Shown: positions 8,647 to 16,872, counted from the first letter of the stretch. The stretch is 16,872 bases of DNA from Entamoeba invadens IP1 (GCF_000330505.1 NW_004443732.1:92452-109323); one strand, 5' to 3'. Translations and numbers: made by a program. The notes: generated by a model from the sequence alone, not told the origin.

Positions 8647-8967
8647 TTGATATATACCAATCTTACCACTATGGTTATAAGCTTGACTTCCATATTTCAT
8701 AACTCTTGGTCCATCATCTATTTCTGGTCTTGGGATAAAGATATCTACTTCATATAATGGGTTAGATATGATTTTAACAACTTTATTCTTATTTTTGAGT
8801 TCAAATGGTATCATATCCGCATTGCAATAATAATGTAAACCACCAGATGTAGTCTTTACTAAACCATTCTTAAGATGATATTTCTTAATAATATAGTCTT
8901 TTAATGCGATATTATATTTTTCATCGAATGAGCTGGTATGGATATCAAAATCAACTATGGCGACATC
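8647..8967 (-). other. AEP/PrimPol-like primase domain fused behind PolB
   Basis: Within the uninterrupted frame 9846-7957, residues 294-400 (numbered from 9846) show the three marks of the archaeo-eukaryotic primase superfamily. Motif I is DVAIVDFDIH (Asp299, Asp301), motif II is TTSGGLHYYC (His338), and a third acidic residue sits in YEVDIF (Asp368). These are followed by RVMKYGSQAY and KIGIYQP, like the core end of PrimPol proteins. The region after residue ~440 (LFKLFTIFNRF, MLKKYV) may be a PriCT-like helical extension. The PolB thumb lies at residues ~20-135 of the same frame, so the fusion is real in this copy. The motif match is observed; primase activity is inferred. Confidence 0.72.
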
Positions 8968-11315
8968 GCTTTTATTAATATCCATACTTGCTCCAGTTGG
9001 TTTTCTAGCACTACTCATTTGTATATTTAGTCTTTCATCACCATAGTCTTCATCGTTATCGGCATATTCTCCATCATCATCTTTTCTTTGACTTGTGTAT
9101 TTCTTATAATCATATGTTGAATATGCAACTATATCTGGATGATATTTATAAATTCGATTAACTTCCTCAATATCTTTGTCAAATTCTTCTTTACTTGATA
9201 GTTTATATCCTTTTTCATCAATATTGTTATATGTGATACTATATTTAACATAATATTGGTCGATACAGTTTTCGTCTTTTTCTATTTTATAATCGTTTTC
9301 ACATGATTTCAATTCTTTTTTCAATCTTTTATTAGCAATTTCTATTTTATCTCGTTTTGGGAATATGAAATTAGTATTGTAAGTACCCCATGTTTGTAAC
9401 ATATTTTTTTGATCTTCTTTAGTATATGTTATTGGATCAGTATAAATATATAATGGAGTACATGTTTGACAATTGTCGTTATATACCTTATTTTTAATGA
9501 AAAGACTAGATAAAGCTGTTTTATGAAGAGTAAGTCTAACATATTTGTAAACAGATGATTTGATGTTTTTTAAAGATGATTTTGATTCGAGCTGGTCTTT
9601 TAAGTCACCTAATATATCAATATATGTTTGTTTTATATCAGATTCTGTATTTTCGTCAGTTTCAAGTACCAATTTAGTATATCTATCAATATTATGTTCT
9701 AAATCGGTTTGTTTACTAATACATTCATCAATGTTGGTTATTTTCTTATATTGTAATAAATAATTAGTTCCATCAATGGTTGATTCCTTTTCTAATACTT
9801 CTAAGTATGATTGTGAGCAAATACGTTTATTACTATTTTTATTCACACCTTTAATTTTAAGAGAAATCGGTTTATCAATATGTTCATTATTATAAGTAGT
9901 ATAACACTTAGAACCAAGTGCAATAATATTATCGCATTGTTTTTCAATAGATGCTCCTAATAGTTTCTTCTCATGTTGGATACGTTCCTTATCAGTTTCT
10001 AATTTTGGTTTACATGTTTCATTTGAACAATAGAAATTATATGGTAACCATGAGTAAACACGTTTATTATAGAATTCTTGGTTGATAATAATATATTTAA
10101 AAGCCTGTTCATTACATTTTCATCCATATACTCCAAATGTTCCTCATCAGCTCCTGAAATTGCAAAATACATACTATCCGTATCACCTTCTACATAATGA
10201 AATCGTGTTTGATCAAGACACTTATTCATGAAGTTATAGATGAAATTGAGATACCAATATTTCGCATTATCGAGTGTAAATAAGGCACATTGAACAGGTG
10301 TAATTATTTTATAAGAACTATTATTTTCTGTTGTTAAATATCTTGATTCGGATATTTTTAATGTATCAATATGATAAACAGATTTATTTGATTTAAACGC
10401 ATTTTTCTTATCAACTATTTTTGTTTTATTGAAATTATCAGTTTTCATACCATCTTGACCATATGATGAATTAAGTTGAATTTTATTAAATAAGTCTTTT
10501 ACTTTATCATGATTAAGAATAGCTTCTTGTCTAGTATTCATCTTATCATTAACAAATTTGGAGAATGAATCATGTTTAGTAAAAGTAACAAATAATTTAA
10601 TATCTTCTATTTCAAACCCAAATTCATCAATAAGGAACCATAAATAGTAACTACTGAAGATCATATATTTATCTTTTGATGAATTATAGGCTGTATTATA
10701 TGTTTGTGTTAATTTTCGTTCAATAATTGGTTTATCTTGGTGATTTGTTGTCTTATAAAAATTGGTTATCATATAATCATACATTAGGGTTCCAATAACA
10801 GTTTCATCAAGACTAACATCAATATTACGAATAATTGGCAAAAAGTTAATACATTTATTTATCTTCTCATTTGGAATTCTACCTTTGACTTCTGCGATAA
10901 ATAGTTCTTCTTTCTTGTTAATAATGTATTTAGCAAATTTTTGCTGTTTACCAGTTAAATCAAACATTGACATCTTTACTGAACCTGGCATATACATTTT
11001 ATTGTCAGTATATGGATTATTCTCGTTTTCAATACTTGAGAAACATGATGGATAAAGTGAATTAAAATCAACACCGACAAAGTGAGTAATAATATTTTTA
11101 GTATCATATATGTTTATTTTATTATTCAACATATCATAATTCAATTTGGTAATAGTATTTTCACCTTTAATGTTTCTTCTATGATGAATAGTTGATAAAC
11201 CACCAGTAATACCTTTTCTAACAAGATCTATAACTTTAGTGTCCTCGATGTTGTAAGTAAGATTATAAAATTGAGCATAATTACGTATTTGAATCATAAA
11301 TTTAGCAACAACTTG

Positions 11316-11453
11316 GTCTCTATTACTAACATATTTATTACAATAATTACAAGCAAGTTCAACATTATTAATTGAATGACTAAGTTTGTTATCAATTCTA
11401 TCTAATGTTGGTTTATTAGTTCTGGTAAATTTACAATTACAATATTTACACAT
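11316..11453 (-). other. HNH-like zinc module inserted between ExoIII and motif A of PolB
   Basis: The segment reads CKYCNCKF, then TLDRIDNKLSHSINNVELAC, then CNYCN. The two Cys pairs and the LDRID...N...C..CN spacing match phage and viral HNH/treble-clef modules. In those, Arg-Ile often replaces the usual catalytic His, so it may be structural rather than cutting. It sits about 110 residues after ExoIII and 90 residues before motif A, in a continuous frame. Confidence 0.6.
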
Positions 11454-14210
11454 GCCAACATTAATGATGTTTTCAAAGTGTTTGAAATCGTTATTAGTAA
11501 TGTTATTAGTTATATCTCGACCAGCTAATTTGTCTTGTAATTGGTATCTATAAACCATATTTTTGTAATCATATTCTGATAATTTGTAGACATTATTTGA
11601 TTCTTTTTCTGTTTCTGGATATATTTTATATTCAGTATCAACATCAAAATCGTCATAACATTTAAGATATTTTGTACTAGCTGCTAAACTTGCTAATGAG
11701 ATAGAATGAAGCATATCTTGGTCGTCTTGATGATATAAATCTATTAAATTGTCAATAATTGGAAACATAATAACAGTATCTTGGATATTATAGTATTTAG
11801 TATATTGATAGAAATTATCATATTTCGAATAGTCTTCTAAATATTTATTATAATCAGATTCCGACAATTCAGTTTGTTTTAAAGAGTTAAAGAAGTCTTC
11901 TCTTTTAAATGGTTCTGTTCTTAATAATTGTTCTTTAATATTTTCTGTTTTAAGTTGTTGATATGGAAATACACCTTTTACTTTAATTTCATTTTTACCA
12001 TATGATTTAGAAGCCTCATCTAAACTAATAGGAGAAACATAGTTCATCTCATCTTTAAATTGAATATTAATACATGTATCATGTTCTTCATCAGATCCTT
12101 CAGATTTGTACTTAATAGTCAACATCTTGCAAGAATTAGTGGAACCAAGTATATTAATATTGTTTGCATCAATATGATCAAGATGATTAATAATAAATCT
12201 AGTATCGAATTTCTCACTATTCCAACCCAATACCAGTATATTTGATGACCATGATTTCAATAACTTAAGAAGATCTTCATTTTCACTATATTCTGGTTTA
12301 TTAAGATTAGCTAAGAAGTACTGAATGTTAGCTTCTTGGATATCTTTACCTAAATCACAAATATATTAAATAGCATCCTCAACAAAGTGATCATTCTCAA
12401 TCAAAACATCGTTTTGGAACTTTGTTCCGACTTTGTCATCAAGAACAAATTTACAGAAATATCTTGAATTAATAGTGTCATATAGTTTATTACTAACAGC
12501 TAAACTGAATTCTGATAATATTGCATCAATGGTTTCAGTCTCATTATCAGTTTTATTATCAATTTTATTATCAATTGTGGTTTCAGTTGTTTCGAAATCA
12601 TAGGTTATGTAATACTTAATTGAACTATATGTTAAACCATGTGCGCGGCAATAAGTATATAATTTATCTTTGAAAATTCTTGGACAATAAGGTGCAGCTT
12701 TATCAGATATCTTTTTTGAATCAACGCTGCCATTACATCGTGATTCATGAATCAATATGTAATTTATATTGACCTTCTTTTGTGTTAATGAATGACTTAA
12801 TTCCACATACTTTACAGAATAAGTAACCAGTCAATTTATCAATATCTTTTACAAACATAACATGTTCATTTCCATCTTTGAATGTGTGCGATATAATATT
12901 CATTCTTGATTTAACATTTTCTAGTTCGTATTTATGTAAAAGAGTAAGTTGAGATGTTTTAACATCAAAACTGTACTTGTAAACAGAAATATTGAAGAAC
13001 TTACAAAACATTCAATTTCAGTTTCATATTGGAACATATTGAAAACAGTATTTTTTAAATCAGTGAATCCGTACATTTTGTTATAATATGTTTTAGCAAG
13101 TGCTAATAACTGTTTATAATTATAGGTCATATTTTTAATTTTATCATCAATTTGAGCATTGTAATAACATAATGCTTTGAACATACATAAATTATCAGAT
13201 TTGGTATTATCTATCATGATGTTGTAACGATATTTTGTATATATTTCTAATTCTTTATTGGCTAAACCAGTTTTACCAAAGTTATATTTAATAATGACAA
13301 TATCAGTTATACCTATGTAAACTTGTTTTGAACTCACTAAATTATTCTTAGCTTTGTCTGCTTTAGAAATAATAGACTGTTCAATGTTAGTTGTAAGGTT
13401 AACAATATCTTCATCATTTTTAATTATATTGTCTTTGGTAATACTTAGTTTGTTGTTTTCTATTTTCTTAATTTCATATTCATATGTTTCTTCATGATTG
13501 ATTAATTTCATTTCTTCAGTTATGTAGTTAAAACTAATGTTGATTTTACATGGTTTATTTCCATTTTGTAATGATTGTTGAATAATATTTTTTAATTGAT
13601 CAAGATTATTAACTTTGTATATTTCTCTTTCAACTACCGGAATATCAGATTTAACATGTTTGAAATTACTAGTATCAACTTCTGGTTCTTCAAAATGTAC
13701 ATATCTTTCATCAAAATGAGATTCCTCTCTATTGTTGATTAAGCATTCAGTAAATGATTCATTATCAGATGGTTCTCTAAATACAATACATTCATATTCA
13801 TTATTTCTAAACAAGTCTGATTTTTGAAGTTCAATATGTTTGTTGAAAACTTTGTTAAGTTGTTCTTTAACATCATTGATCTTAGATTTAATGTTGACTT
13901 GTTGTTTAGTAAGTTCTAAATATATGTTTTCAACGTTTTGTCTTTGAACATTGTTCTCATTATAAATTCTAGCCATAGCTTTTTCAAGTTTTTTTAAATT
14001 ATATTGGTTTGTTTTGAAATAAGTCTTACCTTTTCTTTCAAATGTATTAAAAACACGTTTAGCAATATTTAATTTATCTTCAGTATAAAACATAGCTTTA
14101 ATAACATCTTGAGTAGTATTAATTGATTCCATGTCAATATCACGTTCTGGATGAATGAAGTAATAAATGTTTAACAAATTTATGAAATCTTGTTTGGTAA
14201 CTCTTGGCAT

Positions 14211-14235
14211 CTTTAATAGAAGTAAAAAATAAAAA
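14211..14235 (-). promoter_or_regulatory. Start-proximal motif of the replication gene
   Basis: On the minus strand the bases before ATG 14210 read TTTTTTACTTCTATTAAAG. This resembles the T-run plus TTCTATAAA block before the genes starting at 1332, 14658 and 15114. Promoter function is inferred from repetition. Confidence 0.4.
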
Positions 14236-14288
14236 ATGAAAAAAATATTTGAGAAAATATGAAAATTAAAAATACTAAAAATAAAATA

Positions 14289-14658
14289 TTAATTATCATA
14301 AGTCATTGAAACAGTGTCAATAACAACATCATTCACAAATTAATGATATTAAAATATTCTTGGTGATTATGATGTTGAATTCTTTTTTAATATTAAATTT
14401 TAATATTTTAATAATATCTGGATAAGATATGTTTTCATTTTTATGTTCTTCGATATATTTCTTATTATAATTTGAAACTCGTTCATGATCTCTATCTTGA
14501 ACATATTTGTGACTTTTTGATGTTTTCTTATTCATGGTAAATCTTGTAATAATTTTTTGATTACCATGTTTGTCTATAATTTCATATTTGTATTCATAAC
14601 ATGACAAATTGTCTTTTGTGAATTTACTTTTTGAAATGAGTTTACGATCTGTGTTCAT
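14289..14658 (-). pseudogene. Unknown small basic protein, probable frameshift near its end
   Basis: ATG 14658 opens MNTDRKLISKSKFTKDN and the frame runs 109 codons to TGA 14329-14331. It is Lys-, Asn- and Ile-rich and strongly basic, with YEYKYEIIDKHGNQKIITRF in the first half and a His/Arg/Asp cluster, YVQDRDHERVSNYNKKY, in the middle. Just before the stop, a one-base shift around 14338-14345 opens a frame that continues as FVNDVVIDTVSMTYDN to TAA 14289-14291, which looks like the original C-terminus. The shift is less certain than the others in this window. Its upstream sequence and first residues (Met-Asn-Thr) resemble those of the next gene, so the two are probably co-regulated. No family is recognised; a nucleic-acid-binding role is possible from charge alone. 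Confidence 0.5.
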
Positions 14659-14676
14659 TTTATAGAAAGGAAAAAT
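14659..14676 (-). promoter_or_regulatory. Start-proximal motif, end-gene class
   Basis: On the minus strand it reads ATTTTTCCTTTCTATAAAATG, of which the last three bases are the start at 14658. CTTTCTATAAAATGAA is identical to the block before 15114. This is presumably a shared promoter and very short leader. Confidence 0.45.
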
Positions 14677-14736
14677 ATAAAATCAATTTTGAAAATAAAC
14701 AAAAAATAAAAATTGATAAATAAACGAAATTATAGT

Positions 14737-15114
14737 TTATTCAGTGTTTTCATCAAATTCACATTTTATAATTTTGAATCCATTCCACGTAAAACTGGAT
14801 TTGGTGTTAATATAAAATTCTTTACTTGATGAGAAATACATTGTGACATTGTCATCAGTTTGTATTTCACCACCTATTTGTTTAAAGTTGTCGGCATTAT
14901 AATATTTTTTCAGATATTGTTTAATAGCTGTATTTGGTCTTATGTATCTGATTTTAGATTTGTTCATTTCGGATGTACATAAAATAGGTTAATTATATAA
15001 ATCGTAACATATTCCTCGAACAAGATAAAAACTATTTTCTTGTAACTTTTCAATAAGACGTTTTGGACATTTAGTAGGAGCTGTGTTGAAGACTGCTTTA
15101 ACTTTTGTATTCAT
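14737..15114 (-). pseudogene. Unknown small protein (126 codons) with one in-frame TAA
   Basis: ATG 15114 opens MNTKVKAVFNTAPTKCPKRL and the frame reaches TAA at 14989-14991. The same frame continues without another stop as PILCTSEMNKSKIRYIRP to the final TAA at 14737-14739, ending CEFDENTE. A single CAA-to-TAA change explains the break, as in several genes here. The second part alone (14737-14967) could still be made from the internal ATG at 14967. The protein is basic at first, with KKYYNADNFKQIGGEIQTDD and SSFTWNGFKIIKCEF suggesting a compact alpha/beta fold. It is the outermost gene at the right end, 85 bp from the TIR, in the place mirrored by the integrase on the left. No family is recognised. 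Confidence 0.55.
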
Positions 15115-15131
15115 TTTATAGAAAGAAAAAA
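15115..15131 (-). promoter_or_regulatory. Start-proximal motif, end-gene class
   Basis: On the minus strand it reads TTTTTTCTTTCTATAAAATG, ending at the start at 15114. It is almost identical to the block before 14658 and similar to that at 1313-1331. Confidence 0.45.
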
Positions 15132-15177
15132 TGAAAAAACAATTTTAAAAAATAACAAAAACATCTCAACTTCCAAT

Positions 15178-15199
15178 GAGGTCGTGATTTCACAACCTC
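15178..15199. repeat. Near-perfect palindrome at the inner edge of the right TIR
   Basis: GAGGTCGTGA and TCACAACCTC are 10-base arms with one G:T-type mismatch and a 2-base centre. It abuts the inner boundary of the right TIR exactly. The left side keeps only a remnant (GACCTCGAC at 162-170). It could be a cruciform, a protein-binding site or the relic of an older TIR end. Confidence 0.5.
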
Positions 15200-15345
15200 G
15201 AAATTAAATATTTTTTATTATATATGTTGTTCGTGGAACCTCACTTCGTTTCGGTTCTCCTTATTATGTTAGTTTATGTTCTAGTCTTGTTCAAAATTTA
15301 TTTTTAAAATTATTTTCAAAACTATACTAAGTCACCTCTCTCGAA
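15200..15345 (-). repeat. Right terminal inverted repeat of the Polinton-like element
   Basis: This 146-bp stretch is the inverted partner of 13-159 and sets the right end of the element. The 60 bases at 15241-15300 match their left counterpart without a mismatch. The outer end reads CACCTCTCTCGAA and is followed by unrelated AT-rich DNA. Comparing the bases just outside both ends gives no convincing 5-6 bp target-site duplication. A 4-bp TCGA at both ends is itself part of a palindrome and cannot be told apart from the repeat. Confidence 0.95.
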
Positions 15346-15728
15346 CTTAGTTTTTAAATTTATTTTTAAAATACTAATTTATGTTTATTTTAACATATAT
15401 TACATCAAATTTTTAATTTTATATAAATTTTAAAATAAACAACATTTTAGTGTAAAATTAGTAAATTTTAAGCAATTTTATGTCATTCGACCTTGAAAAA
15501 GGAGGTCGTAAAACCCATATAAATGATGGTTAATCCTTTGCGATTTTTGAACAAATTTTTCTCAAAAACCAGGAAAATCGATAATAAAAACTGTTTCATC
15601 CTTTGGGGTTTTCGAAGGTTTTGAAATTGAAAAATCGCTTTAGGATAACACTGTGTTAAAAAAAGGGGGTCCAAAAAGTTAAAAAAAACCCTAATAAAGT
15701 GATTTTAATAATGTGCGATTTTTGCGAG
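15346..15728. other. Right flank, no gene recognised
   Basis: The first ~130 bases are almost pure A/T. From about 15480 to 15700 base composition is more even and includes several GATTTTT and AAACC-type repeats. A 63-codon minus-strand frame at 15483-15674 has no protein-like pattern and begins with TTG, so I leave it out. The stretch may be a non-coding end of another repeat; nothing more can be supported. Confidence 0.4.
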
Positions 15729-15752
15729 TTCGAGAGAGGTGACCTACTATAA
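15729..15752 (+). repeat. Extra copy of the TIR-terminal sequence in the flank
   Basis: TTCGAGAGAGGTGAC here is identical to the outermost 15 bases of the element (13-27). The similarity weakens over the next 8-10 bases and then ends. It has the orientation of the left TIR and lies 384 bp outside the right one. The window also begins with GTGACCT, which matches 15739-15745 and may be the tail of another such copy. Confidence 0.6.
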
Positions 15753-16016
15753 CTACTTATCGGCTTCTTCGTTATCGGCTTTTTCCTTGTCGTCACTTTA
15801 AATTTATCACTTTAATATCATTTTCTTCATTGTGTTGCTGTCTAATAAACAAACAAAAATTGTTTAACTTCACATTAAACGTTATATTTTGTAATTTACA
15901 CTTTAAAAGTTCTCTTTTATACCCTTCTCCATTTTTTGATTATTAGAACTTTAAAAATTTATATTTTACAGATTTTTATTGCGATAAAACGCAATAAAAA
16001 TAAATAGAAAATTCAA
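15753..16016. other. Spacer between the TIR-like motif and the transposase gene
   Basis: It opens with a short imperfect duplication (TATCGGCTTCTTCG, then TATCGGCTTTTTCC) around 15759-15785, then becomes AT-rich. A perfect hairpin lies at 15973-16000. No gene or RNA was recognised. Confidence 0.4.
15973..16000. repeat. Perfect 11-bp inverted repeat
   Basis: TTTTTATTGCG and CGCAATAAAAA pair perfectly around a 6-base loop. It lies 16 bp beyond the 3' end of the transposase gene, so it could act as an RNA 3'-end structure or be part of that transposon's terminal region. Confidence 0.55.
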
Positions 16017-16872
16017 TTAAAAAAATAAAAAAAATAAAACCAAGTTATTTTTTTCTTTTCGAGGTTTCTTTTCATTTGAAATTTTGTTCTTTTCATCCTT
16101 TTTGATTTTCATAAGTTTTTCAACATCGAGCCTGTGCTCTCTATCAGAAAAATTTTCAATGGAGACTCTAACAGTTTGGGTTTCTTTTCTTTTTGGATCC
16201 TTACCAAGAAAAGAACAAACCTCTCTGGCATAAGACATGTCAACTTTTGCAACACCTTTAAGAAGGTCTACAGTGTTGAAGTTGGGGTTGACACATCTCA
16301 TGTTTTCCAACTCTTCTTTTGATGGGTGTTGAACCACGTATATTATACCAGCCTGTTTGAAGGCACTGGTCATCGTGTCGCCATCAGACACTACTTCCCA
16401 TGAGTAAACAAGCTGCCTAATTTTGTCTTCCTCTGAGAGCTTTGCAAATTTTTTCAATACATTTTTGAACTCGGGTGAGTTCATTTTGAGAATTTTCCCG
16501 TTTCTTTGGACCGTTTCGTCACACTTTCATTTTCTTTTTCACTTAATGAAATTTTGTGTAACATCAAATTGTTTTTGTCCGCAAGGAAAGTTTTTTGTTT
16601 CCCGAAAATTCCCAGATCCATAGGCTGACATAAATGGGAACTGTGGGGGACTTCCTTTATAATTTCAACACAATTTTCCCGAAATAATGCTTCAATTTCA
16701 TCACTGAAATGGCCCGAAAAGCCGTCAATAATTAGATACGCCTTCGTATCAACTCTCACACCCATTCGGTTTCTTTTTTCCTTAATAATCGGGAAAAATA
16801 CTTGTTTGAGCCACATTGTGTATAATTGTGTATTTAGAACACCTGATTTTTGGTATCTAATAATAGCACGAC
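16017..16872 (-). pseudogene. Pogo/jerky-type (DDE_1) transposase, 3' part, one frameshift
   Basis: The frame is open from the window edge (RAIIRYQKSGVLNTQLYTMW, just upstream of 16816) to TGA at 16481-16483, so the 5' part lies outside. AYLIIDGFSGHFSDE carries the second catalytic Asp and HSSHLCQPMDLGIFGKQK the third, 35 residues between them, as in DDE_1 transposases related to Tigger and jerky; the first Asp would be upstream. One frame over, from ATG 16484, the protein goes on through LVYSWEVVSDGDTMTSAF and KQAGIIY, which fits the helical C-terminal part of jerky-like proteins, to a very Lys-rich tail ending at 16017. One lost base in the T-run 16484-16487 explains the break. Base composition is clearly less AT-rich than the Polinton genes, so this is a separate element. 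Confidence 0.8.

Larger units (their letters stand above)
7957..14210 (-). pseudogene. Giant replication protein: OTU-like, exonuclease, HNH-like, PolB, AEP primase; slightly broken
   Basis: About 2,085 codons from ATG 14210 (MPRVTKQDFINLLNIYYF) to TAA 7957. In order: a ~330-residue helical N-terminus; an OTU-like region with Cys342 in SDNLCMFKAL and His in GNEHVMFVKDI; a CKVC...H...C zinc-finger-like motif; ExoI YDFETTE (~12599), ExoII GWNSEKFDTRF, ExoIII YYNIQDT; an HNH-like module (11316-11453); palm motif A DFNSLYPS (~11069), motif B KIQLNSSYGQ, motif C EGDTDSMYF; the thumb with KTALSSLFIKNK; then an AEP-like domain (8647-8967) and an acidic tail. It would copy the element by protein-primed synthesis. 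Breaks are one TAA (12366-12368) and one-base indels near 13005-13008, 12747-12753 and 10117-10120; everything else is open. The length greatly exceeds ordinary Polinton PolB because of the added domains. Confidence 0.9.

Noticed and set aside
10117..13008. Programmed ribosomal frameshifting in the polymerase gene
   Set aside because: No typical slippery heptamer with a following structure was seen, and similar single-base breaks occur in many other genes and in the flanking transposase.
12745..13011. A separate 88-residue gene in the polymerase region
   Set aside because: It continues the polymerase protein pattern on both sides and is best read as the segment between two compensating one-base indels.
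1332..14991. A reassigned genetic code with TAA as Gln and perhaps TGA as Trp
   Set aside because: Reading through does restore protein-like frames, but the ~2,085-codon replication gene has only one TAA against many CAA codons, and several genes clearly end at TAA, including the tandem TAA TAA of the capsid gene. Decay by CAA-to-TAA explains the data better.
14..15344. TCGA as a 4-bp target-site duplication
   Set aside because: TCGA is palindromic and continuous with the inverted repeats, so it cannot be told from TIR sequence.
15483..15674. A 63-codon minus-strand frame in the right flank
   Set aside because: It has a TTG start, no protein-like pattern and no neighbouring start motif; more likely non-coding repeat sequence.
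16134..16623. Plus-strand frames at 16134-16322 and 16423-16623
   Set aside because: Both are antisense to the transposase and show no independent protein pattern.
1..16872. tRNA, rRNA or CRISPR features
   Set aside because: No cloverleaf-like GC arms, rRNA-like segments or regularly spaced repeats were seen on either strand.

Overview
The window holds one nearly complete Polinton/Maverick-type element (a virus-like, self-synthesising DNA transposon), spanning about 13-15345, followed by about 1.5 kb of flank with the 3' part of a pogo/jerky (DDE_1) transposase. The DNA is very AT-rich and intron-free by eye, and the element carries a retroviral-type integrase, a double-jelly-roll capsid gene, an FtsK/HerA packaging ATPase and a protein-primed family B polymerase. 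This suits the genome of a unicellular eukaryote such as Trichomonas or Entamoeba; the host cannot be settled from the sequence alone.

Layout. Terminal inverted repeats of about 147 bp (13-159 and 15200-15345) bound the element. From the left: integrase (+, 194-1237); a small broken gene (+, 1332-1706); a 57-residue membrane protein (-, 1726-1899); a spike/fibre-like gene (-, 1915-2945); the major capsid protein (-, 3076-4704); two short basic minor-capsid-like genes (+, 4742-5059 and 5148-5473); a conserved-looking virion protein candidate with a calcium-loop-like motif (-, 5564-6662); the packaging ATPase (+, 6700-7545); a small coiled-coil protein (-, 7528-7867); a giant replication gene (-, 7957-14210); and two small genes next to the right repeat (-, 14289-14658 and 14737-15114). 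No adenain-type maturation protease was found.

The replication gene is the most notable item. In order it shows an OTU-like region with a zinc-finger-like motif, a 3'-5' exonuclease, an HNH-like zinc module, the PolB palm and thumb, and then an archaeo-eukaryotic-primase-like (AEP/PrimPol) domain. The PolB thumb and the AEP-like domain lie in one uninterrupted reading frame, so that fusion does not depend on any assumed frame correction.

State of the copy. Most genes are broken. Eight in-frame TAA codons sit where CAA (Gln) is plausible, two are TGA, and about nine one-base indels occur, most at short A/T runs. One of these indels is in the unrelated flanking transposase, so assembly error competes with decay as an explanation. 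The integrase is full length but has Asp where the catalytic Glu of DD35E is expected. The two TIRs still match at all but three substitutions and one indel, so the insertion looks fairly recent.

Regulation. Most genes have a T-rich block a few bases upstream of ATG. Two divergent gene pairs (4705-4741 and 6663-6699) are each separated by exactly 37 bp of similar sequence, apparently a reused bidirectional promoter. Genes near the ends (replication and unknown) share a different block ending in TTCTATAAA next to ATG.
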